Positions 7,955 through 15,965 of a stretch of DNA of 25,949 nt are shown one piece after another. The stretch comes from JBOFSQ01 sp051651625 (lineage in GTDB: Bacteria > Planctomycetota > Planctomycetia > Pirellulales > Thermoguttaceae): NCBI GenBank assembly GCA_051651625.1, contig JBOFSQ010000037.1, positions 1 through 25,949 on the forward strand, read 5' to 3'. The translations under genes were made by a program, and so were the position numbers. The number at the start of each line of letters is the position of its first letter. Within the stretch, counting starts at the first letter, position 1. Under the pieces are notes generated by a model that ran no database searches, was not told the origin of the DNA, and worked only from the letters and a program-made list of their open reading frames with translations.

Positions 7955-9886
7955 ATGATGACGATCAGTTCAAATATCACTTGCGTTCACACGCTTGTTC
8001 TTGGGAGTGGTGCTGCGGGGCTTCAGGCGGCGGTGCAGCTTTGGCGGCGCGGTGTCCGCGACGTTTTGATCGTGACCGAAGGTGTCGAGTGCGGTACGTC
8101 GATTAACACTGGGAGCGACAAGCAAACGTATTACAAACTCGGCGTCTACGGCGGCCAGAGCGATTCGCCGCGCGAGATGGCCGAGACGTTCGCTGCGGGC
8201 GGAGCAACCGATGGCGACACCGCACTCGTTGAAGCCGCGCTCTCGGTTCGCGGATTTTACAATCTCATCGAGCTTGGTGTAGAGTTTCCGTGCGACGCAT
8301 TCGGGCAGTACGCCGGTTACAAAACCGATCACGACCCGCGCCAGCGAGCAACGTCTATCGGCCCGTACACCTCGCAAGCGATGTGTCGCGCACTTCTGGC
8401 GGAAGTAAAACGACTCGGCATTCGCATTCGAGAGTTGTGCGTTGGCGTAAAGATTCTCACGCAACGCGACGCCGACACGATTCGCGCGTGCGGACTCTTC
8501 GTCGTCAATACCGCAAGTTCGCTCGATTCGTGTTTGGAACTTATCTTGTGCGAAAATCTCGTTCTCGCTTGCGGCGGGCCGGGTGGACTCTACCGCGACA
8601 GCGTTTACCCGCTCGGTCACACCGGCGGAATCGGTCTTGCACTCGAAGCTGGAGCGACGGCGCAGAACCTCGCCGAGTCGCAGTTCGGACTCGCATCGAC
8701 CGCGTTCAGATGGAACGTTTCGGGGACGTACATGCAGGTCGTCCCGCAGATTGTTTCGACTGCGAGTGATGGCGTAAGCGATGTACGCGATTTACTTGGC
8801 GAATACTTTGTGTCGCCGAGCGAGGCGTGGCACGCGACGTTTTTGAAAGGGTATCAGTGGCCGTTTGACGCTGCGAAAGTCGGCGGATCGTCGCTCATTG
8901 ATTTGATCGTCTACCGCGAAACTGTCGAACGGCGTCGCCGCGTCTTTCTGGACTACCGGAGCGATCCGCACAAGTTTTCGTTGTCACTTCTTCCAGACGA
9001 AGTATGCAATTATTTGGAACGAAGCGGTGCGACGATGGCGACGCCGATAGCGCGGCTTGCGGCGATGAATCCGCAGGCGATTGAACTCTACAAGTCGCAC
9101 GGAATTGATCTGCGTACTGAAAAACTTGAGATCGCTCTTTGTGCGCAACACAACAACGGTGGTCTTTCGGTGGGGCGGTTTTGGGAGTCGATCAACGTGC
9201 GTCATCTGTTTGCTGCGGGGGAAGTTGCTGGGACGCACGGCGTTACGCGCCCCGGCGGCGCGGCACTCAACGCTGGTCAAGTCGCTGGCTTTCGGATCGC
9301 CGACTACATCGCCGCACGTTACGCGCACCCCACACTCGACCGCGACGCCGCCGCAAAAAAATCAGACGACCAGTTTGCGTCGCTTGCTGGCGGCGGTTTG
9401 CAAAACTGGGAACGTGAACGCGCATTGCTTCAAGCGCGAATGAGCGATGCGGCTGCGGCCATTGTCGATTGTCAACGTCTCGACGACGCCGTGCGTGACG
9501 CCACCTCGCACGCTACGAATCTTGCCGCAGAACGTTTCACGCCGCGCGACGTGCGTGACCTTGCGGAGTCGCTCCGAACGCGGTCACTGTTACTCGCGTC
9601 GCTCGTCTATCTGCGTGCGGTACAAGAAAATCTTGTCGCCGGTTCGCGTGGTTCGCGTGTCGTTCTCGCCGGTAGCGGTGCGGAGGCGTGTGCGATTCAC
9701 CCAAACTTGTTGTGGATGTACAAACGCGAAGACGCCGCGTTCCGCAACGTTATCGCCGAAACAGAGTTCGACGCTGCTTCGCTACAGACCGTTCACCGTC
9801 ACCGTCCGTGCCGTCCGATACCGGTTTGCGATGCGTGGTTCGAGACTGCGTGGAGCGAGTTCAGATCAGGACGCATTTTTGAGTGA
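7955..9886 (+). CDS. FAD-dependent oxidoreductase of the fumarate reductase/succinate dehydrogenase flavoprotein superfamily
   Basis: The 643-residue protein opens with a Rossmann FAD motif, LVLGSGAAGLQAA, near residues 15-27. A GTSINTGSDKQTYYKL segment follows near 49-64. It closes the FAD fold with LFAAGEVAGTHGVTRPGGAALNAGQVAGFRIADYIA near 415-450, which matches the Arg-Pro-Gly-Gly substrate/FAD loop of the superfamily. HNNGGLSVG near 399 corresponds to the usual H-x-x-GG region. There is no signal peptide or heme-binding motif, so it is probably cytosolic. The active-site segment typical of true SdhA/FrdA (EGxRGEGG) is not evident, so fumarate reduction should not be assumed. The last 190 residues are helical and divergent. 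The gene stands alone, flanked by repeats, and no Shine-Dalgarno is visible before either of the two adjacent ATG codons. Confidence 0.85.
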   Translation: MMTISSNITCVHTLVLGSGAAGLQAAVQLWRRGVRDVLIVTEGVECGTSINTGSDKQTYYKLGVYGGQSDSPREMAETFAAGGATDGDTALVEAALSVRGFYNLIELGVEFPCDAFGQYAGYKTDHDPRQRATSIGPYTSQAMCRALLAEVKRLGIRIRELCVGVKILTQRDADTIRACGLFVVNTASSLDSCLELILCENLVLACGGPGGLYRDSVYPLGHTGGIGLALEAGATAQNLAESQFGLASTAFRWNVSGTYMQVVPQIVSTASDGVSDVRDLLGEYFVSPSEAWHATFLKGYQWPFDAAKVGGSSLIDLIVYRETVERRRRVFLDYRSDPHKFSLSLLPDEVCNYLERSGATMATPIARLAAMNPQAIELYKSHGIDLRTEKLEIALCAQHNNGGLSVGRFWESINVRHLFAAGEVAGTHGVTRPGGAALNAGQVAGFRIADYIAARYAHPTLDRDAAAKKSDDQFASLAGGGLQNWERERALLQARMSDAAAAIVDCQRLDDAVRDATSHATNLAAERFTPRDVRDLAESLRTRSLLLASLVYLRAVQENLVAGSRGSRVVLAGSGAEACAIHPNLLWMYKREDAAFRNVIAETEFDAASLQTVHRHRPCRPIPVCDAWFETAWSEFRSGRIFE

Positions 9887-9937
9887 CGATGCGATGTGTG
9901 CAATCGCGCCTACGCGGGAAGGGTGTGGTAAAACAAA

Positions 9938-9982
9938 CCTAGGGCTATCGCCCTAGGCTGGGATAGGACGCACCGTTGGTGC
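9938..9982. repeat. Two small hairpins between convergent genes
   Basis: CCTAGGGC-TATC-GCCCTAGG (9938-9957) is a perfect 8-bp stem with a tetraloop. GCACC-GTT-GGTGC (9970-9982) is a second perfect stem. They lie between the convergent oxidoreductase and araA genes. Neither has a T-run, so they are more like a short dispersed repeat than an intrinsic terminator, although a bidirectional end point is plausible. Confidence 0.6.
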
Positions 9983-10017
9983 TTGGGGTTCGATGCTGTA
10001 CTTCTATTCCCGGATTA

Positions 10018-11562
10018 TCACCGCTGAAGCGCACGGTTTAGCAGATAGTAAATCTCGCCGATGCGAATGTCGCGTTTGAAGTTTTCAATGCTCGTGCCTT
10101 TGTCGATGGTGAGAAGTTCTACGCCAGCGATCTCGGCGTAGTCGGTCATAAACTCTGGCGTCAGCGAAAACGAAAACGCCGTGTGATGCGTCCCGCCCGC
10201 GAGAATCCAAGCGTGTGCAGAAGTCTCAAGGCTTGGGAGCGGACGCCAAAATCCACGCGCGACCGGCAACTTCGGCAACTCTTCCGGCGGCGCGATGCAC
10301 TCAACCGCGTTACAGATAACGCGAAAACGTCCGCCCATATCGACGACCGTCGCCGCAATCCCTTCTCCAGCGTGCGCCGTGAAGACAAGCCGCGCAGGAT
10401 CAGCCTTCCCGCCAATCCCAAGATGGTGAACCTCAACTCGCGGACGCGCCGCCGCCGCCACCGACGGACAAACCTCAAGCATGTGCGCTTGCAAAATCCC
10501 GCTGCCGTCTGCGCTGAAGTGGTTAACGTAATCTTCCATAAACGACGTGCCGCCCGCCGTTTTGTACGCCATCACTTTCATCGTGCGCAAAAGTGCGGCG
10601 GTCTTCCAGTCGCCTTCTGCACCGAATCCGAAACCGTCAAACATCAGTCGCTGCGACGCCAACCCCGGCAACTGATTGAGTCCGTGGAGAACGTCGAAGT
10701 GCGTCGTGAACGCCTTCGCGCCGAGCGACGACAAAACGCGCCGCATCGCAACTTCAATCCGCGCCGCTTCACGAACTTGTCCGTGTTTCGCGCCGTTCGG
10801 CGCGGCGTCTGGTGCGAAGTCGTAGTTCGCAGCGTAGGTGTTTACCATTTCGTTAATTTCGGCGTCGCTCACTTTCGTCACCGCTGCGGCGAGTTCACCG
10901 ACGGGGCAATCGTCAACGTGATAACCGAGCACAAGTTCTGCTTCAACGCGGTCGCCATCGGTGACGGCGACGTTGTTCATGTTGTCGCCGAAACGAACGA
11001 TCTTCATCGACCGCGCATCGCTCCACGCCGCGCAGACCCGCATCCAAACAGCGATTCGTTCGCACACTTTTGCGTCCGTCCAGTGACCGACGACAATTTT
11101 GCGTGGCTTCCGCATTCGACTTACGATGTGACCGAACTCGCGGTCGCCGTGCGCACTCTGGTTGAGATTCATGTAGTCCATATCAATCTGCGACCACGGG
11201 ATTTCGCGGTCGAACTGCGTATGGAGGTGGAGCAGCGGCTTGTCGAGGATTTGCAGTCCGCGTATCCACATCTTCGCGGGCGAGAACGTGTGCATCCAAG
11301 TTATGACGCCGAGACATTGCGGCGACGAACTCGCGTCGCGCATCGCGGCGGCGATTTCGTCTGCGGAGTTTACCGTTCCGCGATAGACAATTCGCACTGG
11401 AAGCGAACCGCTCTTGTTCATCTCATCGACAATTCGGCGTGAGTGCGCATCGACCGCTTCGACCGCTTTGCCACCATAAAGTAGCTGCGCGCCGGTGACG
11501 AACCAAATTTCGCCGGTTGAATAACAGGCATCAATGCTAACACTAGAAGTCAAACTTTCCAC
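10018..11562 (-). CDS. araA: L-arabinose isomerase
   Basis: The 514-residue protein matches AraA in length and pattern. It is a cytosolic Mn-dependent enzyme converting L-arabinose to L-ribulose. The metal/catalytic set is visible: Glu in GFGAEGDWKTAAL, Glu in GTSFMEDYVNHF, His in QAHMLEVCPS and His in AGGTHHTAFS. These correspond to the E306, E333, H350 and H450 positions of the E. coli enzyme. The start is a GTG at 11562, supported by AGGAGA six bases upstream; the next in-frame ATG would remove conserved N-terminal sequence. It is the last gene of the arabinose cluster and is separated from araD by 361 bases of hairpin repeats. It may therefore be attenuated, or have its own promoter. Confidence 0.97.
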   Translation of the reverse strand: MESLTSSVSIDACYSTGEIWFVTGAQLLYGGKAVEAVDAHSRRIVDEMNKSGSLPVRIVYRGTVNSADEIAAAMRDASSSPQCLGVITWMHTFSPAKMWIRGLQILDKPLLHLHTQFDREIPWSQIDMDYMNLNQSAHGDREFGHIVSRMRKPRKIVVGHWTDAKVCERIAVWMRVCAAWSDARSMKIVRFGDNMNNVAVTDGDRVEAELVLGYHVDDCPVGELAAAVTKVSDAEINEMVNTYAANYDFAPDAAPNGAKHGQVREAARIEVAMRRVLSSLGAKAFTTHFDVLHGLNQLPGLASQRLMFDGFGFGAEGDWKTAALLRTMKVMAYKTAGGTSFMEDYVNHFSADGSGILQAHMLEVCPSVAAAARPRVEVHHLGIGGKADPARLVFTAHAGEGIAATVVDMGGRFRVICNAVECIAPPEELPKLPVARGFWRPLPSLETSAHAWILAGGTHHTAFSFSLTPEFMTDYAEIAGVELLTIDKGTSIENFKRDIRIGEIYYLLNRALQR

Positions 11563-11591
11563 AACGATTCTCCTGATTACAATTTTTTTGA

Positions 11592-11870
11592 GTAAACGTT
11601 CACTGATTGTTTTACCATTCGGCGTGAGAACGGTATGTTTTCGCCCCGACGGGGCGCGATTTTAATAACCGTATGCAAGTGGTACTCCACGCAGCTTACG
11701 GTAGCGACCACCCTCAAAACCGTGCGTCTGTAAGACGCGACTTTTAACACGACGGTTGACACGAAACACAAGTCGCGTCCTACAGACGCACGCATATATT
11801 TGCGTCGTCACCGGCGGTTGCGCGGAATACCGCTTACCGCCGGTTATTGAGATTGCTGCCCCGTCGGGGC
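11592..11870. repeat. Island of nested hairpin repeats between araD and araA
   Basis: The 361-bp gap 11563-11923 has no credible gene. It holds, in order, a GTAAACGTTCACTG tail unit (11592-11605) and CGCCCC-GAC-GGGGCG (11642-11656). A 23-bp inverted repeat follows (11721-11743 with 11770-11792, one mismatch), each arm having its own GCGTC/GACGC stem. Next is ACCGGCGGT/ACCGCCGGT (11810-11844) enclosing GCGG-AATA-CCGC, then GCCCCGTCGGGGC (11858-11870). A transcript crossing from araD to araA would fold heavily. The origin is probably accumulated REP-like elements. Confidence 0.8.
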
Positions 11871-11923
11871 AAATGCGTGCTGCTTGCTTGTCCAATTTTA
11901 CGGAATGAGCCATAATGGATAAG

Positions 11924-12622
11924 CTATTGTCCATAGTACGCTGTTGCTCCGTGTTTGCGGTTGAAGTGCTTTTCGATTAGAACAGGATTTGTTGTGAACG
12001 CTGGATTGAGTGAAACCGTCGTCGCCGCGATCCGCGCGACTTCTTCGAGGACGATAGCGTTTTCGACTGCGGCGTTGACATCGCGTCCCCAAGTGAACGG
12101 GCCGTGGTGCGCGACGAGAACAGCGGGAACGTGCAGCGGATCGAGCTTTTTCTGCGCGAAACATTCGACGATGACGTTTCCGGTTTCTTTTTCGTATTCG
12201 CCGCCGATTTCTGCCGGTGTCATTGATCGCGTGCAGGGGATTTCGCCTGCGAAGTAGTCGGCGTGTGTTGTGCCGAGTGGCGGGATCGCACGCTGCGACT
12301 GTGCCCACGCCGTCGCTGCGCCCGAGTGCGTGTGAACGACGCCACCGATTTCGCTGAACGCGCGATAGAGAACAAGATGTGTCGCCGTATCGCTCGACGG
12401 TTTGTAACGTGATTCGATCACGTTGCCATCGAGGTCAACGACGACCATATCTTCTGGTGTCATCGTTTCATACGGCACGCCCGACGGTTTGATTACGACG
12501 AGTCCGTGTTCGCGGTCGATTGCGCTGGCGTTTCCCCACGTCAGCAAAACCAGCCCGCGCCGCACCAACTCCTTGTTGGCAGCGTCAACGGCGATTTTGA
12601 GGTTTGTGATGGTGCTAGTCAT
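11924..12622 (-). CDS. araD: L-ribulose-5-phosphate 4-epimerase
   Basis: The 232-residue protein is a class II aldolase-fold enzyme of normal AraD length. It converts L-ribulose 5-phosphate to D-xylulose 5-phosphate, feeding the pentose phosphate pathway. The Zn ligands appear as His97 and His99 in VVHTHS and His173 in AHHGPFTWG. Asp122 in THADYF and Tyr230 in the C-terminal AYYGQ match the catalytic Asp120 and Tyr229 of E. coli AraD with a small offset. TWGNAS near 28-33 and KPSGV near 45 form the phosphate site. Only a weak ribosome site precedes the ATG. The gene lies 91 bases downstream of the symporter, across a 29-bp palindrome. Confidence 0.96.
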   Translation of the reverse strand: MTSTITNLKIAVDAANKELVRRGLVLLTWGNASAIDREHGLVVIKPSGVPYETMTPEDMVVVDLDGNVIESRYKPSSDTATHLVLYRAFSEIGGVVHTHSGAATAWAQSQRAIPPLGTTHADYFAGEIPCTRSMTPAEIGGEYEKETGNVIVECFAQKKLDPLHVPAVLVAHHGPFTWGRDVNAAVENAIVLEEVARIAATTVSLNPAFTTNPVLIEKHFNRKHGATAYYGQ

Positions 12623-12654
12623 TCGGTGATTTGTTGTGTCGGTTGAAAAACTCC

Positions 12655-12683
12655 ATAGGACGTATAGGGCCTATACGTCCTAT
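12655..12683. repeat. 29-bp perfect palindrome between the symporter and araD
   Basis: ATAGGACGTATAGG (12655-12668) pairs with 12670-12683 around a single central base. The neighbouring CTATAGGCCCTA partly repeats the pattern. It could fold as a long hairpin in an mRNA running from the symporter gene into araD. No T-run is present. It may be a dispersed repeat, or a processing or attenuation site. Confidence 0.65.
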
Positions 12684-12713
12684 AGGCCCTACGGAACGCT
12701 ATGAAGCCCATCG

Positions 12714-14675
12714 TCACCCAGTAAAATACGCATAAATCCCAACGATAATCACCAGCAGGCTGGCGGTGAGAATCACGTCGAGTTTGTTCCAGCTTGCACG
12801 GGTTTCTTGGCGTTGGGCATCGGTTGAGGTTGAGTACGTCAAGCCGACAAGTTGCTCCTCACGCGGCTTCGGCGTTACCAAACTCACTAGCACAATTAAC
12901 GCCGAACAGATCGCCGTCAAGTAAATACAGACGAACGTGAAACTCGTCGTGGCGAACCAGTACAAAAACGTCCCCGCTTCGTGCGGCGAAATGCCGTGCA
13001 TCACCTCCACGCCGAGACGACACATACCAAGTACAAACCCGACCGTGAGTCCAGCCATGCATCCGTAAGCGTTGATCCGTTTGACGAAAACGCCGAGGAA
13101 GAAAACCGCGAAAATCGGCGGCGCGATGTACGCTTGCACACTTTGAAGATAACCGTAAAGCGTACCCGGCATGAAACGAATCACCGGAATCCAAAGCAGT
13201 CCCAAGACGACCATCACCGCCGTCGCCACGCGGCCAATCCACACAAGTTCCGTCTCCGACGCCTTCGGACTGATCTTCGTGTAGATGTCCATCGTGAAAA
13301 GCGTTGAGCACGAGTTGAAGACCGACGCCAACGAACTCATCAGCGCGGCAAGAAGTCCACCGACGACAATCCCCTTGAGTCCGACTGGAAGAACTTCTTT
13401 CACGAGAATCGGAAACGCTTGATTCGGTTCGTTCAAAACTTCCGCACCGATCTTCCCTTGCACCGCCAGAGCGTACGCAATCATCCCCGGCACGATGAAC
13501 AAGAAAACCGGCGTGAGCTTCAAGTACGCCCCGAAGATCGTACCGCGACGCGCTTCACGCTGACTCTTCGCCGCGAGTGTTCGCTGCACAATATATTGAT
13601 CCGTACACCAGTACCACATCCCGACTATCGGTGCGCCAAAGAGTAGCCCAAACCACGGAAACGACGGGTGCGAGTTCGGCTTCCACAAGTTGAAGTGGTC
13701 GGCTTGAACGCACTCCGTAGACGCAAACGGTGCAGGCGCATCGCTCGATGCGAAGAGCGTTTTGAGCTTTTGCTGCGTCGCCGGCGTGAACGTGTTTTCC
13801 AGAACCTTGTCGCGTTCGAGCGACGAGAGTTCGGAAATCGGCACCACGTTTTCTTTGCGTGTATCGGTCTTGAGTTTCGCACGCGGGAGAATTACTTCGT
13901 GTCCTGTTTCGTCTGTGAGTTTTGTACCATCGTCGAGTGTAAGTTTGTAACCGATGATGCGGTCGGTGCCTTGCGCCGTCGCTTTGAGTTTTTCCCAACC
14001 GCCGACTTGTGCAAGTCCGATCACGAGAACGCACGTTGCGCCGACGAGCAGGACAATCGTTTGCAAAAGTTCGGTGTAGAGCACGGCACGCAGTCCGCCG
14101 AGAATTGTGTAGAGTCCGGTGATGAGAACCATCCCGACCGCGCCGACCCAAAAGTTGCTGACGTTCGGAATGATGTCAACCGGAAACAGAGCCTTGAAAA
14201 CGATCCCGCCCGCGAAGAGAGTGACGGAGATTTTCGTCATCACATACGCGATGAGACTCATCACCGAGAGGAACCACCGCGCGGCGGGCGAGTAACGCCG
14301 CTCCAGAAACTCCGGCATCGTGTAGACGCAGCTCCGTTCGTAAAACGGCACCATTATCCAGCCGAGTACGAGCAGACACCAAGCGTGGAGTTCGTAGTGT
14401 GCCATCGCCATTCCGTCGCTCGCACCGGTTCCGGCGAGGCCGACGAGGTGTTCCGAGCCGATGTTCGACGCGAAGAGCGACGCGCCGATGACGATCCATC
14501 CAGCTTTTTTTCCGGCGAGAAAATAGTCTTGCGAGGTGTCGGTCTTTTGCAAGATCACCCACCACGCCACACCGAGCAGCACGAGAAAATACGCAGCGAG
14601 CATCGCCCAGTCAAACGTCCCGAGCGCAGCACCAGTCGCGTCCACATTGGCAAGCAAAAGAGAAGTGGTCATCAT
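12714..14675 (-). CDS. Sodium/sugar symporter (SSS/SGLT family)
   Basis: The 653-residue inner-membrane protein has about 13-14 hydrophobic segments with SSS signatures. These are SNIGSEHLVGLAG (helix 1 break), MPEFLERRY, ISVTLFAGG, FGAPIVGMWYWCTDQYIVQRTLAAKS and LMSSLASVFNSCSTLFTMDIYTK. The last contains the paired Ser residues of the SGLT Na+ site. The family couples Na+ entry to sugar uptake. Position between secreted arabinosidases and araD/araA makes L-arabinose or short arabino-oligosaccharides the likely substrate (inference). One periplasm- or cytosol-facing loop, about residues 228-335, is much longer than in vSGLT and is rich in Lys, Asp and Glu. The start has two adjacent ATG codons, with AAGGA about ten bases upstream, and a G9/C9 tract just beyond it. 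Confidence 0.92.
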   Translation of the reverse strand: MMTTSLLLANVDATGAALGTFDWAMLAAYFLVLLGVAWWVILQKTDTSQDYFLAGKKAGWIVIGASLFASNIGSEHLVGLAGTGASDGMAMAHYELHAWCLLVLGWIMVPFYERSCVYTMPEFLERRYSPAARWFLSVMSLIAYVMTKISVTLFAGGIVFKALFPVDIIPNVSNFWVGAVGMVLITGLYTILGGLRAVLYTELLQTIVLLVGATCVLVIGLAQVGGWEKLKATAQGTDRIIGYKLTLDDGTKLTDETGHEVILPRAKLKTDTRKENVVPISELSSLERDKVLENTFTPATQQKLKTLFASSDAPAPFASTECVQADHFNLWKPNSHPSFPWFGLLFGAPIVGMWYWCTDQYIVQRTLAAKSQREARRGTIFGAYLKLTPVFLFIVPGMIAYALAVQGKIGAEVLNEPNQAFPILVKEVLPVGLKGIVVGGLLAALMSSLASVFNSCSTLFTMDIYTKISPKASETELVWIGRVATAVMVVLGLLWIPVIRFMPGTLYGYLQSVQAYIAPPIFAVFFLGVFVKRINAYGCMAGLTVGFVLGMCRLGVEVMHGISPHEAGTFLYWFATTSFTFVCIYLTAICSALIVLVSLVTPKPREEQLVGLTYSTSTDAQRQETRASWNKLDVILTASLLVIIVGIYAYFTG

Positions 14676-14688
14676 TGTTGGAGGTTCC

Positions 14689-14715
14689 TTTTTTTGGGGG
14701 GGGGATGGGTGGGGG
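14689..14715. repeat. T7-G9 homopolymer and G-tract cluster before the symporter
   Basis: On the plus strand seven T (14689-14695) are followed by nine G (14696-14704), then AT-GGG-T-GGGGG to 14715. Four or more G-tracts within 20 bases could form a G-quadruplex. On the symporter coding strand this is a C-rich tract starting 21 bases before the ATG, so length changes would alter the leader. Confidence 0.7.
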
Positions 14716-14726
14716 CTGGAATAGCA

Positions 14727-15752
14727 TCAACTTTGAACGGCTAATTCTACCAAAAACTTATCGAAGTCACTCTTGAACAAGCGGTCTTGCACGATGCGAT
14801 ATTTTTCAAACTCTGTTTCGGCAAACTCTTTGGCGAGTTCGGCGGTTACTTTGCCCGCGTCTTGCAAAACGGCGCGGTCGGTCATCTCAACAAAACGATT
14901 GAGACGCACTTCCCAGTCTGCCATTGTCATCGGAATTTTTCGTCGCGCCATGTCTTCCGCCAAATCCAAATACGCGGAGACAATGCGTGTAAGCTGCCCC
15001 ATCTCGTCTTCCGAAAGATAGTTTTTCGCAACAGACACATCGAACTTCTGTATTTTTCCGTGAGGGGCATCTTGCCAAGTTGTCAAACCCATGTTCGTTT
15101 TTTCCGCGTTTGCGCGTTCGACGATCAACTCCGCCGCAGTGTGTCCGTGAATTGCCCAGTGCAACTTGTTTTGAACGGTTGCAAAAAAACGTTTGGTCGC
15201 GGTGGCGGTAACGTCGTAGTCGATACTCGTCGCGTAAATGTCGGTGACTTTCTGGTAGAATTTGCGTTCGGAAAGACGTATCTCACGGACGCGCTGAAGC
15301 TGTTCCTCGAAGTATTTGCTGGTGAGTGTGTGACCGTTTTTCAGGCGTTCGTCGTCCATCACATACGCTTTGATGGTGAACTCCTCAACGATTCGAGTCG
15401 CCCATTTGCGGAACTGCACGGCTCGCTCTGAATTCACCTTGTACCCAACGGCGATGATCGCCGCAAGATTGTAGTGCATCGTATCGTAGGATTTGCCGTC
15501 GGCGGCAGTTATTCGAAAATTTCGAATAACTGAATCCTTTTGCAATTCTCTATCAGCAAACACTTGCTTGAGATGATAGTTTATCGTGTGCGTTTCCACG
15601 TCGTACAAAACGCCCATCATCTTTTGTGTGAGCCACACGGTTTCGTCGGCGTAAATGGCTTCGACACCAGCTTCGCCAGTGGCCGTGATAAACGTCAAAT
15701 ACTCTGCCGCCGATGAGCGTAGAGCAGTTTCGCTGTTCTTTTTGGGCTTCAT
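14727..15752 (-). CDS. RhuM family protein
   Basis: The 341-residue protein matches the virulence RhuM family (PF13310) along its length. It has an N-terminal VWLTQKMMGVLYDVETHTINYHLKQVFADREL block at about 39-70, which looks like an HTH-type segment. SVIRNFRITAADGKSYDTMHYNLAAIIAVGYKVNSERAVQFRKWA follows at about 74-118, then a long helical C-terminal half. The family name comes from a Salmonella pathogenicity island gene; its biochemistry is not established, and many members sit in mobile or defence-type contexts. It interrupts the arabinose cluster between GH127 and the symporter. There is no signal peptide, so it is not a secreted arabinan enzyme. It may still be co-transcribed with the symporter, 51 bases downstream. 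No strong Shine-Dalgarno is present. Confidence 0.9.
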   Translation of the reverse strand: MKPKKNSETALRSSAAEYLTFITATGEAGVEAIYADETVWLTQKMMGVLYDVETHTINYHLKQVFADRELQKDSVIRNFRITAADGKSYDTMHYNLAAIIAVGYKVNSERAVQFRKWATRIVEEFTIKAYVMDDERLKNGHTLTSKYFEEQLQRVREIRLSERKFYQKVTDIYATSIDYDVTATATKRFFATVQNKLHWAIHGHTAAELIVERANAEKTNMGLTTWQDAPHGKIQKFDVSVAKNYLSEDEMGQLTRIVSAYLDLAEDMARRKIPMTMADWEVRLNRFVEMTDRAVLQDAGKVTAELAKEFAETEFEKYRIVQDRLFKSDFDKFLVELAVQS

Positions 15753-15783
15753 TGCTTGGCACCGTTCACGGTTAATCCCGTCA

Positions 15784-15957
15784 CCCCCGCGTACTCGGCG
15801 GGGGCCTAGAGAAAACGCGGTGGGGTTCGCTTGCGCGAACGTCGGGAATGACGAACTCTACGCCGAATGGCAATTCGGGCACTCGCTTACGCTTCGTGTT
15901 CTGATTCGTTCGCTTACGCTTCGCGTTCTGATTCGCTCGCTTACGCTTCGTGCTCTG
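15784..15957. repeat. Composite repeat with three tandem CTCGCTTACGC units
   Basis: CCCCCGC-N7-GCGGGGG (15784-15804) and GTTCGC-TTGC-GCGAAC (15825-15840) are hairpins. Three tandem units follow at 15873-15903 (31 bp), 15904-15930 (27 bp) and 15931-15957 (27 bp), each ATTCG...CTTACGCTTCG...TCTG. The last ends nine bases before the GH127 stop. The block fills the GH127-RhuM gap. Unit lengths are too short and there are no unique spacers, so it is not CRISPR. Confidence 0.85.
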
Positions 15958-15965
15958 ATTCAACG

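Noticed and set aside
7955..9886. Succinate dehydrogenase/fumarate reductase operon
   Set aside because: No iron-sulphur or membrane-anchor subunit is nearby, and the typical catalytic segment is not visible.
9938..9982. Classical Rho-independent terminators for the oxidoreductase or araA
   Set aside because: The stems are good, but neither side has a T-run, so they are recorded only as hairpin repeats.
10183..11442. A 419-codon plus-strand open frame opposite araA
   Set aside because: It is highly Arg/His-rich with no domain, runs antisense to a certain araA, and is explained by the GC-rich codon pattern of the real gene.
13668..14744. A 358-codon plus-strand open frame opposite the symporter
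   Set aside because: Its composition is dominated by Arg, Glu and His, without hydrophobic core patterns, and it lies antisense to a clear membrane transporter.
15873..15957. Short CRISPR array
   Set aside because: The units abut directly with no unique spacers, vary in length, and recur singly elsewhere. No cas gene is present.
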